This document shows, piece after piece, positions 7,437 to 15,240 of a stretch of DNA of 64,000 nt (the stretch's first letter is position 1; each line of letters opens with the position of its first letter). The stretch comes from Amycolatopsis nivea (GTDB lineage: Bacteria; Actinomycetota; Actinomycetes; Mycobacteriales; Pseudonocardiaceae): contig NZ_SDLT01000001.1 of NCBI RefSeq assembly GCF_004522235.1, forward strand, positions 124,001 to 188,000, written 5' to 3'. Position numbers and translations under genes: made by a program. The notes beneath the pieces are model-generated. The model saw only the letters and a list, made by a program, of their open reading frames with translations. It searched no databases and had not been told where the DNA came from.

Positions 7437-8359
7437 ACCGCGGGCTTCTTGCCCGCGCCGCGGCCGGCGAAGCACACCGCGCCGAGCACGATCACGCAGC
7501 CGACGAGCTGCAGCGGGCCCGGCCGTTCGCTCAGCAGCAGGAAGCCGAACGCGACCGCGCCGACCGGCTGCAGCAGCATCATCGTCGCGCCGGTCGAGGC
7601 CGCCAGCCGCGGCAGCGCCCCGGCGATCAGCAGCCACCCGACGACCTGGCCCACGAGGGCGAGCGCGGCGAACCAGCCGAGCGAGGGCAGGCTCGGCGCC
7701 AGGTCGAGGCGGCCGAACGGCAGCCCGAGCACGACGGAGACGAAGCCCGCCGACACGGTGGCCAGCGACAGCGAACGGACCTGCGTCGCCGGGGTGCTGC
7801 TGAGCCGGAGCAACAGCAGGTACGCCGAGTAGCCCGCTCCCGCGGCGAGCGCGAAAACCATGCCCAGCACCGGGTTCGAGCCGGTCATCGACGAGCCGAA
7901 CACGCCGCCGGCGAGCACGATCCCGCCGATGAGCGTCGGCGCGACGAACTTGAACCGCGGGTCCGGCCGCTCCTTGAGGAACACGAACGCCAGCAGCGGC
8001 ACGATCACCACCTGCACCGAAAGCAGCATGGTCGCGACGCCCGCGCCAACGCGCGGGATCGCCTCGCCCCACAGGACGAAGTCGAGCCCGAGGCCGAGCC
8101 CGGCCAGCAGCGGCAGCAGGATCTTCGCGCGCTTGCGGGTCCGCCGCGCCTCGCTGAACGCGAGGATCGCGAGCAGCGGCAGCGCGAGGGCGCAGCGCCA
8201 GAACGCGCTGGTCGCGCCGCTGGCCCCGGAAACCTTGATGAGCACCGAGGTCAGCGCGATGCAGAGGCAGCCCGCCGCGGCCAGCAGCCGGGGGTCGGCG
8301 CGGCCGGTGAGCGCGGCGATCGGGCCGGCGGCAGGCAACGAGGCGGATTCGGTGGTCAT
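7361..8359 (-). CDS. EamA/DMT-family transporter
   Basis: Ten-segment drug/metabolite transporter of 332 residues with the two EamA repeats (about 25-160 and 165-300). Visible signatures are ALTSVLIKVSG near the start of repeat 1, LPLLAFVFLKERP at its end, and VGAVAFGFLLLSERP in repeat 2. Such proteins export amino acids or other small metabolites. The ATG at 8359 begins after a CCTTCT-complement purine stretch; a TTG at 8395 is possible but less likely. Its last 76 bp overlap the convergent nuclease-like gene. A LysR gene is divergently placed 74 bp away and probably regulates it. Confidence 0.88.
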   Translation of the reverse strand: MTTESASLPAAGPIAALTGRADPRLLAAAGCLCIALTSVLIKVSGASGATSAFWRCALALPLLAILAFSEARRTRKRAKILLPLLAGLGLGLDFVLWGEAIPRVGAGVATMLLSVQVVIVPLLAFVFLKERPDPRFKFVAPTLIGGIVLAGGVFGSSMTGSNPVLGMVFALAAGAGYSAYLLLLRLSSTPATQVRSLSLATVSAGFVSVVLGLPFGRLDLAPSLPSLGWFAALALVGQVVGWLLIAGALPRLAASTGATMMLLQPVGAVAFGFLLLSERPGPLQLVGCVIVLGAVCFAGRGAGKKPAVQPSAKLSPAESSSPRAMSLNSSRR

Positions 8360-8417
8360 GCCTTCTATGGTGGGGGCGCTAACTATCAAGGACAAGTGAA
8401 TGTTCCTGCGGAAAATC

Positions 8418-8434
8418 CGGTAGCATCGCTACCG
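8418..8434. promoter_or_regulatory. Inverted repeat at the LysR gene start
   Basis: CGGTAGC (8418-8424) and GCTACCG (8428-8434) are perfect 7-bp arms separated by 3 bp. The right arm ends on the first base of the LysR GTG start codon. It could be an autoregulatory binding site or an RNA hairpin limiting translation. Confidence 0.45.
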
Positions 8435-9342
8435 TGTTCAGTGTGGATCGGATGCGCGCCCTGCACGCGGTCGCGCAGCACGGCTCGGTCGCCCGCGCGG
8501 CGGCCGCGCTGCACGTCACGCCATCCGGGGTGTCGCAGCAACTGGCGAAACTCGAACGGGAAGCGGGGCTGGCGCTTTTGGAGCCGCGCGGCCGGACCGT
8601 GCGGCTCACGCGCGCCGGGCAGGTGCTGGTCGGGCATGCCGAACGCGTGCTGGCTCAGCTGGCCGAAGCGCGCACGGATCTCGAGCGGCTGCGCGAGGAC
8701 GTCTTCGGGCCGTTGCGGATCGGGTCGATCGCGACGTGCGTGCACGCGCTGCTACCGCCCGCGCTCGCCATGCTCACCGAACAGCACCCGCGGCTGAACG
8801 TGACGCTGGGCGAGGGCGAAGCCGAACAGACGCTGCCGAAGGTGCTCGCCGGGGACCTCGACGTGGCGGTGTTCGAAAGCTGGGCGGACCGGCCGACCGT
8901 GGTGCCGGCGGGGATCACGCAGGTCACGCTGTTCTCCGACGTCGCCGATCTCGCGCTGCCCGCCGGGCACCGGCTCGCGCACCGTCGCACGGTCGATCTC
9001 TCCGAGGTGGACGACGTGTCGTGGATCAGCTGGACCGGCCGTTCCGGCTGCTACGAATGGCTCGTGCACGTGCTCCGTTCGCAGGACCTGGAGCCGCGGA
9101 TCAGTTGCACCATCGGGAGTTACGTGACGCAGCTGGCGCTCGTCGCGGGCAACGTCGGCGCCGCGCTCGTCCCGCGGCTCGCCCGCGGACCGGTGCCGGA
9201 CGGCGTCCGGATGCTCGCGACGCGGCCGGTGCTGAACCGCACGATCATCGCCGCGTGCCGGTCCGGCGAGGAGGCGCACGGCGGGGTCCGGGCGGCGCTG
9301 GAGGCGCTCGGCGAGGCGTCGGCGGCTTATGTGAACCGCTGA
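8434..9342 (+). CDS. LysR-family transcriptional regulator
   Basis: Standard LTTR of 302 residues. The N-terminal helix-turn-helix (about 5-62) reads MRALHAVAQHGSVARAAAAL ... PSGVSQQLAKLEREAGL, followed by the linker helix and a two-lobed effector-binding domain from about residue 90 (PLRIGSIATCVHALLPPAL). The GTG start at 8434 follows short spacing to a GGAAAA-like region, so the ribosome site is weak. Its position opposite the EamA exporter is the usual LTTR arrangement for exporter control (as with ArgP/LysE types). The effector is probably the exporter's substrate. The gene ends 72 bp before the BBE-type oxidase. Confidence 0.92.
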   Translation: MFSVDRMRALHAVAQHGSVARAAAALHVTPSGVSQQLAKLEREAGLALLEPRGRTVRLTRAGQVLVGHAERVLAQLAEARTDLERLREDVFGPLRIGSIATCVHALLPPALAMLTEQHPRLNVTLGEGEAEQTLPKVLAGDLDVAVFESWADRPTVVPAGITQVTLFSDVADLALPAGHRLAHRRTVDLSEVDDVSWISWTGRSGCYEWLVHVLRSQDLEPRISCTIGSYVTQLALVAGNVGAALVPRLARGPVPDGVRMLATRPVLNRTIIAACRSGEEAHGGVRAALEALGEASAAYVNR

Positions 9343-9414
9343 ATCTCGGTGCGCGGCTGCCTTTTCCGGCCGGTTCGGCCCTAGAGTCGGAATCGACGAG
9401 CAGGGGAGCCGCCC

Positions 9415-10728
9415 ATGACTGCCGAGGATGCCGCCCGTGCCTTGCGGGACCGACTGCCCGCCGGGCAGGTGCACACGTCCGGCCCTCAGTACGAATCGGC
9501 GGCGGCGGTCTGGAACGCCGCCGTCGTCGCGCGTCCGGCCGTGGTGGTTGAATGCCGGCGCACGGCGGATGTCCAGGCTTCGGTGCGTGCCGCGCGCGAA
9601 CTGGGTCTGCCGCTGTCGGTGCGCAGCGGCGGGCACGACTGGGCCGGACGCGCGATCGCGGACGGCGGGATCACGCTCGATCTGCGTCCGCTGAACCGGG
9701 TCTCGGTCGATCCAGGACGGCGCGCCGCGGTGGTCGGCGGCGGCGCCCGGGCGAACGATGTGCTGGCGGGAGCGGAGGCGCACGGCCTGACCGCCGTCGT
9801 GGGCACGATCGGCACGGTCGGGTTCGCCGGGCTCGCGCTCGGCGGCGGATACGGTCCTTTTCTGGGCAAGTATGGGCTCGCCTCGGACAACCTGCTCGGC
9901 GCCGAGGTCGTGCTCGCGGACGGCGAGGTTGTGGTCGCCAACGCTTCGCGGCTGCCGGACCTGTGGTGGGCGTTGCGGGGCGGCGGCGGGAATTTTGGCG
10001 TGGTGACCGCGCTCGGCGTGCGCTTGCACGAGGCGCCGCAGATCACGACCGGCCCGGTCTGGTATCCGGCATCGGACGCGGCCCGGGTTTTCGCTGCGGT
10101 AGCCGAAATCCAGGCCGACGCGCCGGACCAACTCACCGTGCAGACTGGCATCCTCGCCGGTGCCGACGGCTCGCTGTGCGTGCTGGTCTGGCCCACCTGG
10201 TGCGGCGCCGCTGATCCCGAGGGCTTCCTCGCCCGCCTCGGACCCCCGCTCGCCTCGCAAATCGAGCCGGTGTCGTCCTACGCGGCGGAGATCGCCCGGC
10301 GGGATGCGATGTTCCCCAACGGCCGTTCAGTCACCATCCGCACGCGGTCGCTTCCGGCGTTCACGCCCGAGGCCGCGTCGGTGCTCGCCTCGGCTGCGGA
10401 AGGCCGGACCTCGCCGATGTCCGGACTGTCGATCCACCACTTCCACGGCCTGGCCGCCCGGATTCCGGCCGCGGACACGGCGTTCCCCGTGCGGGAGGAC
10501 CATCTGATGGTCGAGATCCTCGGGCTGGGGGAGGGCAACGACGACCGCGCCTGGGCGGATGCCACGTCGGCGGCCTTGGCCCCCTATGCGTTGCCCGGCG
10601 CATACGCGAACCTGCTGGGCCCGGACGTCCCTTCGGCGAACGTCTTCGGCCCCAACTCGGCCCGGCTGCGGGACGTTAAACACCGCTACGACCCGGACGG
10701 GGTTTTCCGCGCCATTCCGCTGGGCTGA
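9415..10728 (+). CDS. FAD-linked oxidase of the berberine bridge enzyme type
   Basis: A 437-residue flavoprotein with an N-terminal FAD-binding (PCMH-type) domain and a C-terminal BBE motif. His74 in RSGGHDWAG is the residue that binds FAD covalently. The second attachment point, usually Cys in GxCxxVG, is replaced in GTIGTVGFAGLALGGGYG, so attachment is expected to be single. The C-terminus (NVFGPNSARLRDVKHRYDP) matches the BBE consensus. Members oxidise sugars, alcohols or alkaloid-like natural products. ATG at 9415 follows GGGGAG. There is no biosynthetic cluster around it, so the substrate is unknown. A ferredoxin gene follows after 49 bp. Confidence 0.9.
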   Translation: MTAEDAARALRDRLPAGQVHTSGPQYESAAAVWNAAVVARPAVVVECRRTADVQASVRAARELGLPLSVRSGGHDWAGRAIADGGITLDLRPLNRVSVDPGRRAAVVGGGARANDVLAGAEAHGLTAVVGTIGTVGFAGLALGGGYGPFLGKYGLASDNLLGAEVVLADGEVVVANASRLPDLWWALRGGGGNFGVVTALGVRLHEAPQITTGPVWYPASDAARVFAAVAEIQADAPDQLTVQTGILAGADGSLCVLVWPTWCGAADPEGFLARLGPPLASQIEPVSSYAAEIARRDAMFPNGRSVTIRTRSLPAFTPEAASVLASAAEGRTSPMSGLSIHHFHGLAARIPAADTAFPVREDHLMVEILGLGEGNDDRAWADATSAALAPYALPGAYANLLGPDVPSANVFGPNSARLRDVKHRYDPDGVFRAIPLG

Positions 10729-10777
10729 CCTTTTTGCCGAGTACATTGGTGAAAAAGACGGCGGAAGGAGGCGGGCC

Positions 10778-11134
10778 GTGGCGTATGTGATCGCGGAGCC
10801 GTGCGTGGACGTGATGGACCGGGCGTGCGTGGACGAGTGCCCGGTGGACTGCATCTACGTCGGCGAACGCTCGCTGTACATCCATCCGGACGAGTGCGTC
10901 GACTGCGGCGCGTGCGAACCGGTGTGCCCGGTCGAGGCGATCTATTACGAAGACGACCTTCCGGACCGCTGGCGGATTTACGCCGAGGACAACGCCCGGT
11001 TCTTCAGCGAAACCCTGCCCGGCCGCGACGCGCCCCTCGACAGCCCCGGCGGCGCGGTGAAGCTCGGCGACCTCGGGGTGGACACGCCCTTGGTCGCCGG
11101 GCAGCCGCGACCGGACGTTTCCGCGCAGCAGTAG
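10778..11134 (+). CDS. 7Fe ferredoxin ([3Fe-4S][4Fe-4S])
   Basis: A 118-residue ferredoxin of the actinobacterial FdxA/FdxC type, a soluble one-electron carrier for P450s and other oxygenases. The first cluster motif is spread over CVDVMDRACVDECPVDC and the second is the classic CVDCGACEPVCP. The C-terminal extension (residues 60-118) is normal for this group. GTG at 10778 is preceded by GGAAGGAGG, an excellent ribosome site, and starts the conserved AYVIAEPC. Possible electron acceptor is not encoded next to it. Confidence 0.95.
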   Translation: MAYVIAEPCVDVMDRACVDECPVDCIYVGERSLYIHPDECVDCGACEPVCPVEAIYYEDDLPDRWRIYAEDNARFFSETLPGRDAPLDSPGGAVKLGDLGVDTPLVAGQPRPDVSAQQ

Positions 11135-11225
11135 CTCGCCCCACGCACTTCCACGAGCGCGCACCCGCTGTACCCCGCTTCGGATGGCGGAGAAAACCTC
11201 ATTCAACTCGGTTAAACTGGTCCGC

Positions 11226-11918
11226 ATGAGCGAGCAGACGCTGACCGATCCGCCCGCCTCCCGCGCACTGGGCGAGAGCCGGGCCCGGGTGCTGGCCGCA
11301 CTGCGGTCGGCGGACGCTCCGGTAGCGGTGCAGGACGTCGCCGAGCAGGTCGGCCTGCACGCCAACACCGCGCGGTTCCACCTGGACGGCCTCGTCGAAT
11401 CCGGCCTCGCCGAACGCCGAACGGAAGACCGCACCCGCCCCGGCCGCCCGCGGACGGTCTACGCCGCGATCGCCGAGGAAGCAGCCGAGGGCCGCCGCAG
11501 CTACCGCCTGCTCGCCGAAATGCTGACCGGCCTGATCGCGGAAAACGTCGCCGATCCCGGGAAAGCCGCGGAATCCGCAGGCGAAGCGTGGGGCCGCTAC
11601 CTGGCCGACCGCCCGCCCCCGACCCGCCGCGTCGACGAGGCCGAAGGGATCCGCCGACTGTCCACCGTGCTGAGCGACGCCGGTTTCGCTCCGGACCCGT
11701 CGGGTTCTCCAGAGCAGCCGGTGATCCGGTTGCGGCACTGCCCGTTCCGCGAGATCGCGGAAGAACGCCGGGACGTGGTGTGCGGCCTGCATCTCGGGCT
11801 GATGCGCGGGGTGCTGGAGGAGGTACGAGCACCGCTGACGGCGGAGCGGTTGGAGGCGTTTGTCGAGCCGTCGTTGTGTTTGGCGCATTTGAAGCCTGTT
11901 GGTAAGCGTCGTCGCTGA
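11226..11918 (+). CDS. ArsR/SufR-like winged-helix regulator with C-terminal cysteines
   Basis: A 230-residue predicted transcriptional regulator of the COG2345 type. Residues 15-80 form a winged helix (VAEQVGLHANTARFHLDGLV, then the GRPRTVYA wing). The C-terminal domain has three conserved cysteines in RHCPFREIAEERRDVVCGLH and PSLCLAHL. SufR, the best-known relative, uses C-terminal cysteines to hold an Fe-S cluster and controls cluster assembly; whether this protein binds a cluster is inference. ATG at 11226 directly follows a region with the AT-rich promoter-like stretch 11195-11222. Neighbouring ferredoxin would fit an Fe-S-responsive regulon. Confidence 0.82.
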   Translation: MSEQTLTDPPASRALGESRARVLAALRSADAPVAVQDVAEQVGLHANTARFHLDGLVESGLAERRTEDRTRPGRPRTVYAAIAEEAAEGRRSYRLLAEMLTGLIAENVADPGKAAESAGEAWGRYLADRPPPTRRVDEAEGIRRLSTVLSDAGFAPDPSGSPEQPVIRLRHCPFREIAEERRDVVCGLHLGLMRGVLEEVRAPLTAERLEAFVEPSLCLAHLKPVGKRRR

Positions 11919-12321
11919 CCATGCGCATTGCTCCCCGCGGCGCTGGATATTCCTGGCGGGTCGCAGATTCGCGGTGACCAAGTGAAACTCTGCCAGCGAG
12001 ATGCAACGGCTACGCGCAGAGAGCGGATTCGAGGCGGCCGACGAGCCCCCTGCGAACAGTGGTGGCCGGATGACCGTTTTCTGTTGCACGGCAATCAGTT
12101 CGCGATGGCCATGGGCTTTCCTTCCGCGAGTTTCGTGGCTGGGCGGGGGTTTCTGATGCACCAGCAATCCGTCTGAGGCTGCGGGTTAGGCATGGGGCGT
12201 GGATTCGCGGCGGCCAAGGCAATTCCGCCCGCAAAGCGCAGCAGCCGGGTGCGCGTTTCCCATTGCACAGCAAGCCGGTCCGCGGCGGCCGGGGCGGGGG
12301 AGACCGGCCGCCGCGGGGAGG
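11919..12321. other. Non-coding stretch with a degenerate duplicated element
   Basis: No gene is convincing here; small open frames lack ribosome sites and homology. Two similar segments occur at 12025-12094 and 12201-12273. Both start GGATTCG-GGCGGCC and both end TTGCAC-GCAA, with roughly two-thirds of positions matching between. They look like two copies of a dispersed intergenic element. Confidence 0.5.
12025..12273. repeat. Pair of degenerate ~70-bp intergenic repeats
   Basis: Copy A covers 12025-12094 and copy B covers 12201-12273, in the same orientation and 176 bp apart. Shared blocks are GGATTCG, GGCGGCC, GCCGG and TTGCAC. Alignment was made by eye. Confidence 0.4.
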
Positions 12322-12344
12322 CGCGCCGAAGGGGGGTCGGCGCG
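12322..12344. terminator. Hairpin downstream of the DUF2249 gene
   Basis: Perfect 8-bp arms CGCGCCGA (12322-12329) and TCGGCGCG (12337-12344) with a 7-nt loop, 12 bp beyond the stop of the minus-strand gene at 12356. No T-run. Probable terminator. Confidence 0.5.
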
Positions 12345-12355
12345 GGTATCGGGGG

Positions 12356-13099
12356 TCAGGCCGGGACCGCGGCGCGGCCGATCCGGACCTGCCACTTCTC
12401 CGGCCCGGATTCCACGTACTCCCACGTGAAATCCTCGCCGTGCGTGGCGGTGAACTCGCGGCGCAGCGGCTTCGGGTCGTGGTTGTTGACGAGCACGAAC
12501 GATTCCCCGGGCGCGAGCCGCGCGTAGCGGCCGAAGATGCGCGGATGCCGGGTGCCGTGCGGGATTTCGCGGACGTCGAGGACTTCCGCGCGGTCCAGTT
12601 CGCCGCCGTCGAGGAGCGTGCGGAGGTCGTCGACCAGGATGGGGACGTCCGCACCGGGGAGATCGGCCAGCGCGGGCAGCAGGACGCTGGTTTCGGCGTC
12701 GAGATAAGCGCCGAGGAGCGCGTCCAATGCCTGCGCGGCATGGCTGACCTGGGCCGAGGTGTCGGATTCCCGCAGTTCCTCGACGGTGCGGAGCACGGCG
12801 TCCTGAATCCGTCGCAAGGCGCGGACCAGCAGGCGCGTCGCGGGCGCGCCGGCGGCGGTCGCGTTGAGGACGCGGTCCGCGGCGGACAGGTACTCGGTCA
12901 ACCGGCCCGTCGCGAACTCGATCAGCCGGGCGTTGGCCTCCTCGCGGGCGCTGCCGTCGAGCTGAAGTTCCGTGACCACGGCGGCTTTTTCCCGGTATTG
13001 AGCCAGCACGCGTCCGGATTCGGCGCGGAGGGCTTCGCTGGCGCGGAACGCGGGGTCGGTGCTGGTGCCGCTGATGTACACCTCGGACGAGCCGGTCAC
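12356..13099 (-). CDS. DUF2249 protein with degenerate hemerythrin-like domain
   Basis: A 247-residue protein of two parts. Residues about 165-245 are a DUF2249 domain with its signature LDVREIPHGTRHPRIF, then FVLVNNHDPKPLRREF and a final WQVRIGR. DUF2249 proteins are small redox or nitric-oxide-associated proteins. Residues 15-150 are helical with the layout of a hemerythrin HHE domain, but the iron-ligand histidines are absent; the last HxxxE motif reads YLDAETSVLLPAL. An 18-bp inverted repeat lies just before the start, and a four-helix membrane protein gene is immediately upstream in the same direction. A role in NO or redox stress is suggested by the family only. Confidence 0.75.
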   Translation of the reverse strand: MTGSSEVYISGTSTDPAFRASEALRAESGRVLAQYREKAAVVTELQLDGSAREEANARLIEFATGRLTEYLSAADRVLNATAAGAPATRLLVRALRRIQDAVLRTVEELRESDTSAQVSHAAQALDALLGAYLDAETSVLLPALADLPGADVPILVDDLRTLLDGGELDRAEVLDVREIPHGTRHPRIFGRYARLAPGESFVLVNNHDPKPLRREFTATHGEDFTWEYVESGPEKWQVRIGRAAVPA

Positions 13100-13116
13100 G
13101 GGAACCTCCCGGAAAG

Positions 13117-13134
13117 AGTATTTACGAGAATACT
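13117..13134. promoter_or_regulatory. Inverted repeat operator upstream of the DUF2249 gene
   Basis: AGTATT (13117-13122) and AATACT (13129-13134) form a perfect inverted repeat with 6-bp spacer, an AT-rich island in GC-rich DNA, 18 bp before the start codon. A regulator of the CRP/FNR or Rrf2 kind would suit its size; none is encoded nearby. Confidence 0.5.
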
Positions 13135-13171
13135 AGTGCAAAAGGACGGGCTTGCGGGCGTGACCTGGGAC

Positions 13172-13639
13172 TCAGGTCGGGCCGATCCGCGCGAGGACGA
13201 GCCCGACCGGGATGCTGACGAGCAGCAGCACGACGAGCGCCTGGAAACCGTGCCGGACCCACCGGGCGCGACCGTCCGGCGAACTGCCGCGCACGCCGAG
13301 AACCAGCAGTGCCAAGCCGACGACCAGAACCGCGCCGCCGACGTCCACTACGGGCGTCACCCCGGAGAGCGTTCCGCCTAGTACGGCGGCATTTCCGAGA
13401 TTCCAAGCCGCGACCTGAGCGACGACAAGCCGGCGGGACGGCAGCGCCGGGGCGAGCAATGCCTGCCCGATCCCGAGGCCGACCTGGGCGATCCCGCCAA
13501 CGAGGACCAGATAAGCGACCGCCCACGCACCATGCGGGGTCGGCTGCGGGGCGATGACCGCGGACGCCAGCCCGCCAGCGATCGCGCACCCGAGGCCGAG
13601 CACGGCGAACGGGGCCGCGGCGGCGGTGCGAGGAGTCAT
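13172..13639 (-). CDS. Four-helix membrane protein
   Basis: A 155-residue integral membrane protein with four hydrophobic segments (about 10-30, 40-62, 72-100 and 128-150) and little else. No motif that I recognise. It precedes the DUF2249 gene by 72 bp on the same strand, with the AGTATT/AATACT operator in that gap, so the two may be functionally linked but separately started. ATG at 13639 is preceded by a weak purine stretch. Confidence 0.7.
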   Translation of the reverse strand: MTPRTAAAAPFAVLGLGCAIAGGLASAVIAPQPTPHGAWAVAYLVLVGGIAQVGLGIGQALLAPALPSRRLVVAQVAAWNLGNAAVLGGTLSGVTPVVDVGGAVLVVGLALLVLGVRGSSPDGRARWVRHGFQALVVLLLVSIPVGLVLARIGPT

Positions 13640-13768
13640 AGATCCAAGTTAGCCTAGTGAAAAATAACGGCGCGGAATGGTCGGCGTACCTGGGGCGGAA
13701 AATTCCCTGCTGTGACGGGATTCGCGCCAGGTCGGCAGCGGGCGCGGGCGGCTGTTAGGTTCGCGGAC

Positions 13769-14767
13769 GTGACAACAAACGCGATGCGGGCAGTCGTCCA
13801 CGAGGGCGCGGCGGGAGTCGGCGGGGTGCGGGTCGCGGAGGTTCCGGCACCGGCGCCCGGTCCGGGTGAAGTGCTGGTCCGGCTGAAGGCGGCCGGACTG
13901 AACCACCGGGATCTGTTCATCGTGGACAGTCGCGGCCCGGCTGACCCTTGGACCGTGCTGGGCTCGGACGGCGCCGGAGTGGTGGCCGCCGCGGGATCGG
14001 ACGCCGCCGTCGAGGTCGGCACCGAGGTCGTCATCAACCCGTCCCTCGACTGGGCCGAGCCGGACGCGGTCCCGGAAGTCCCCGCCATTCTCGGAGTGCC
14101 GACGAACGGCACGCTGGCCGAATACGTCGTCGTCCCGGCGGGCAACGTCGTGCCGAAACCCGAACATCTGAGCTGGACCGAAGCCGCCGCACTCCCGTTG
14201 GCTGCGCTCACCGCGTACCGGGCGCTGTTCACTCGCGGCGGGCTGACCGCAGGGGAACACGTGCTGCTGCCGGGCATCGGCAGCGGAGTCGCGACGTTCG
14301 CCCTCGCCATGGCGAAAGCTGCGGGCGCGACGGTCAGCGTCACCTCCCGCAGCCCCGAAAAGCTCGCCAGGGCAACGGAACTGGGCGCCGACCGCGCGAT
14401 CGGCAGCGGCGGCGACTGGGCCGCTGAACTCGGCGCACCAGTGGACCTGGTCGTGGACAGCATCGGTTCGGCGACCTTCGACGCCTGTCTCTCCGTCCTC
14501 CGCTCCGGCGGCCGGATGGTGACGCTCGGCGCGACCACCGGCCCGGACGTCGAGCTGTCGCTGCGCAATCTTTTCTTCCGGCAGATCAGCCTGCTGGGCA
14601 CGTCGATGGGCAGCGCGCGGGAGTTCGCGCAGATGGTCGCGCTGGTCGCGGAACACCGAGTGCGTCCGGTGGTGCACCACGTCTACGACCTGGCCGACGG
14701 GCCGCGTGCGCTGGCAGATCTGGCGTCGGGGGACCAGTTCGGCAAGCTGGTGGTCGCGATCGGCTGA
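13769..14767 (+). CDS. Zinc-type alcohol dehydrogenase/quinone oxidoreductase (MDR family)
   Basis: Medium-chain dehydrogenase/reductase of 332 residues. The N-terminal catalytic domain holds AAGLNHRDLFIVDSRGP, in the place where zinc enzymes carry the catalytic cysteine, so this is a quinone-reductase-type member without catalytic zinc. The NAD(P)H-binding Rossmann part has GIGSGVATFALAMAKAAGA followed by SRSPEKL, which favours NADPH. Likely reaction: reduction of enones or quinones. Start is GTG 13769 or ATG 13784; the former gives the more usual N-terminus. Neighbours RidA and the lactonase-like protein follow on the same strand. Confidence 0.87.
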   Translation: MTTNAMRAVVHEGAAGVGGVRVAEVPAPAPGPGEVLVRLKAAGLNHRDLFIVDSRGPADPWTVLGSDGAGVVAAAGSDAAVEVGTEVVINPSLDWAEPDAVPEVPAILGVPTNGTLAEYVVVPAGNVVPKPEHLSWTEAAALPLAALTAYRALFTRGGLTAGEHVLLPGIGSGVATFALAMAKAAGATVSVTSRSPEKLARATELGADRAIGSGGDWAAELGAPVDLVVDSIGSATFDACLSVLRSGGRMVTLGATTGPDVELSLRNLFFRQISLLGTSMGSAREFAQMVALVAEHRVRPVVHHVYDLADGPRALADLASGDQFGKLVVAIG

Positions 14768-14832
14768 CCTCGGCCGTTTTTGTCGGTGCCTCGTGGTGAA
14801 CTGTGGGCACGAACCAAGGGAGGGGAACCCTG

Positions 14833-15240
14833 ATGAGCAAGCGCTGGAATCCCGAGACGGTCGCGGGCCCGGTCGGCCGCTACAGCCACCTCGCGCAGAT
14901 TCCTGCTGATCACGAGCTGGTCGTGGTGGCCGGGCAGATCGGCGCACGACCGGACGGCACGCTCGCCGGGCCGGACGCGGAAGCACAGACGCGCGAGGCG
15001 CTGGCGAACATCGAACGCGTGCTCGCCGCGGCAGGCGCCGGGCCGGAGCATCTGGTGAAGGTTTTCAGCATGGTCGCCGGCACCGAGCACCTGCCCGGTT
15101 TCCGCGCCGCGACGGGGGACGTGTTCAGCCGCTGGTTCCCGGAGAGCGACTGGCCGACGCAGTCGCTGATCGTGGTGTCCGCGCTCGCGAAACCGGAGCT
15201 GGCCGTGGAAATCGAGGCGATGGCCGCGGTGCCCCGATGA
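14833..15240 (+). CDS. RidA/YjgF-family protein
   Basis: A 135-residue RidA-family protein. Classical RidA hydrolyses reactive enamines and imines formed by PLP enzymes. Visible features are YSHLAQIP, VVVAGQIG, NIERVLAAAGAGPEHLVKV and the end SALAKPELAVEIEAMA. The critical arginine of true RidA (in the motif near residue 105) is not obvious, so it may be a divergent subgroup. ATG at 14833 follows GGGAGGGGAA. The stop overlaps the MBL gene start (ATGA), which indicates a two-gene operon. Confidence 0.88.
   Translation: MSKRWNPETVAGPVGRYSHLAQIPADHELVVVAGQIGARPDGTLAGPDAEAQTREALANIERVLAAAGAGPEHLVKVFSMVAGTEHLPGFRAATGDVFSRWFPESDWPTQSLIVVSALAKPELAVEIEAMAAVPR

Noticed and set aside
11928..12176. Small plus-strand frame of 82 codons
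   Set aside because: Covers one copy of the degenerate intergenic element, no ribosome site or homology.
12263..13381. Long plus-strand frame opposite the DUF2249 gene
   Set aside because: Shadow frame; the minus strand carries a clear DUF2249 signature.
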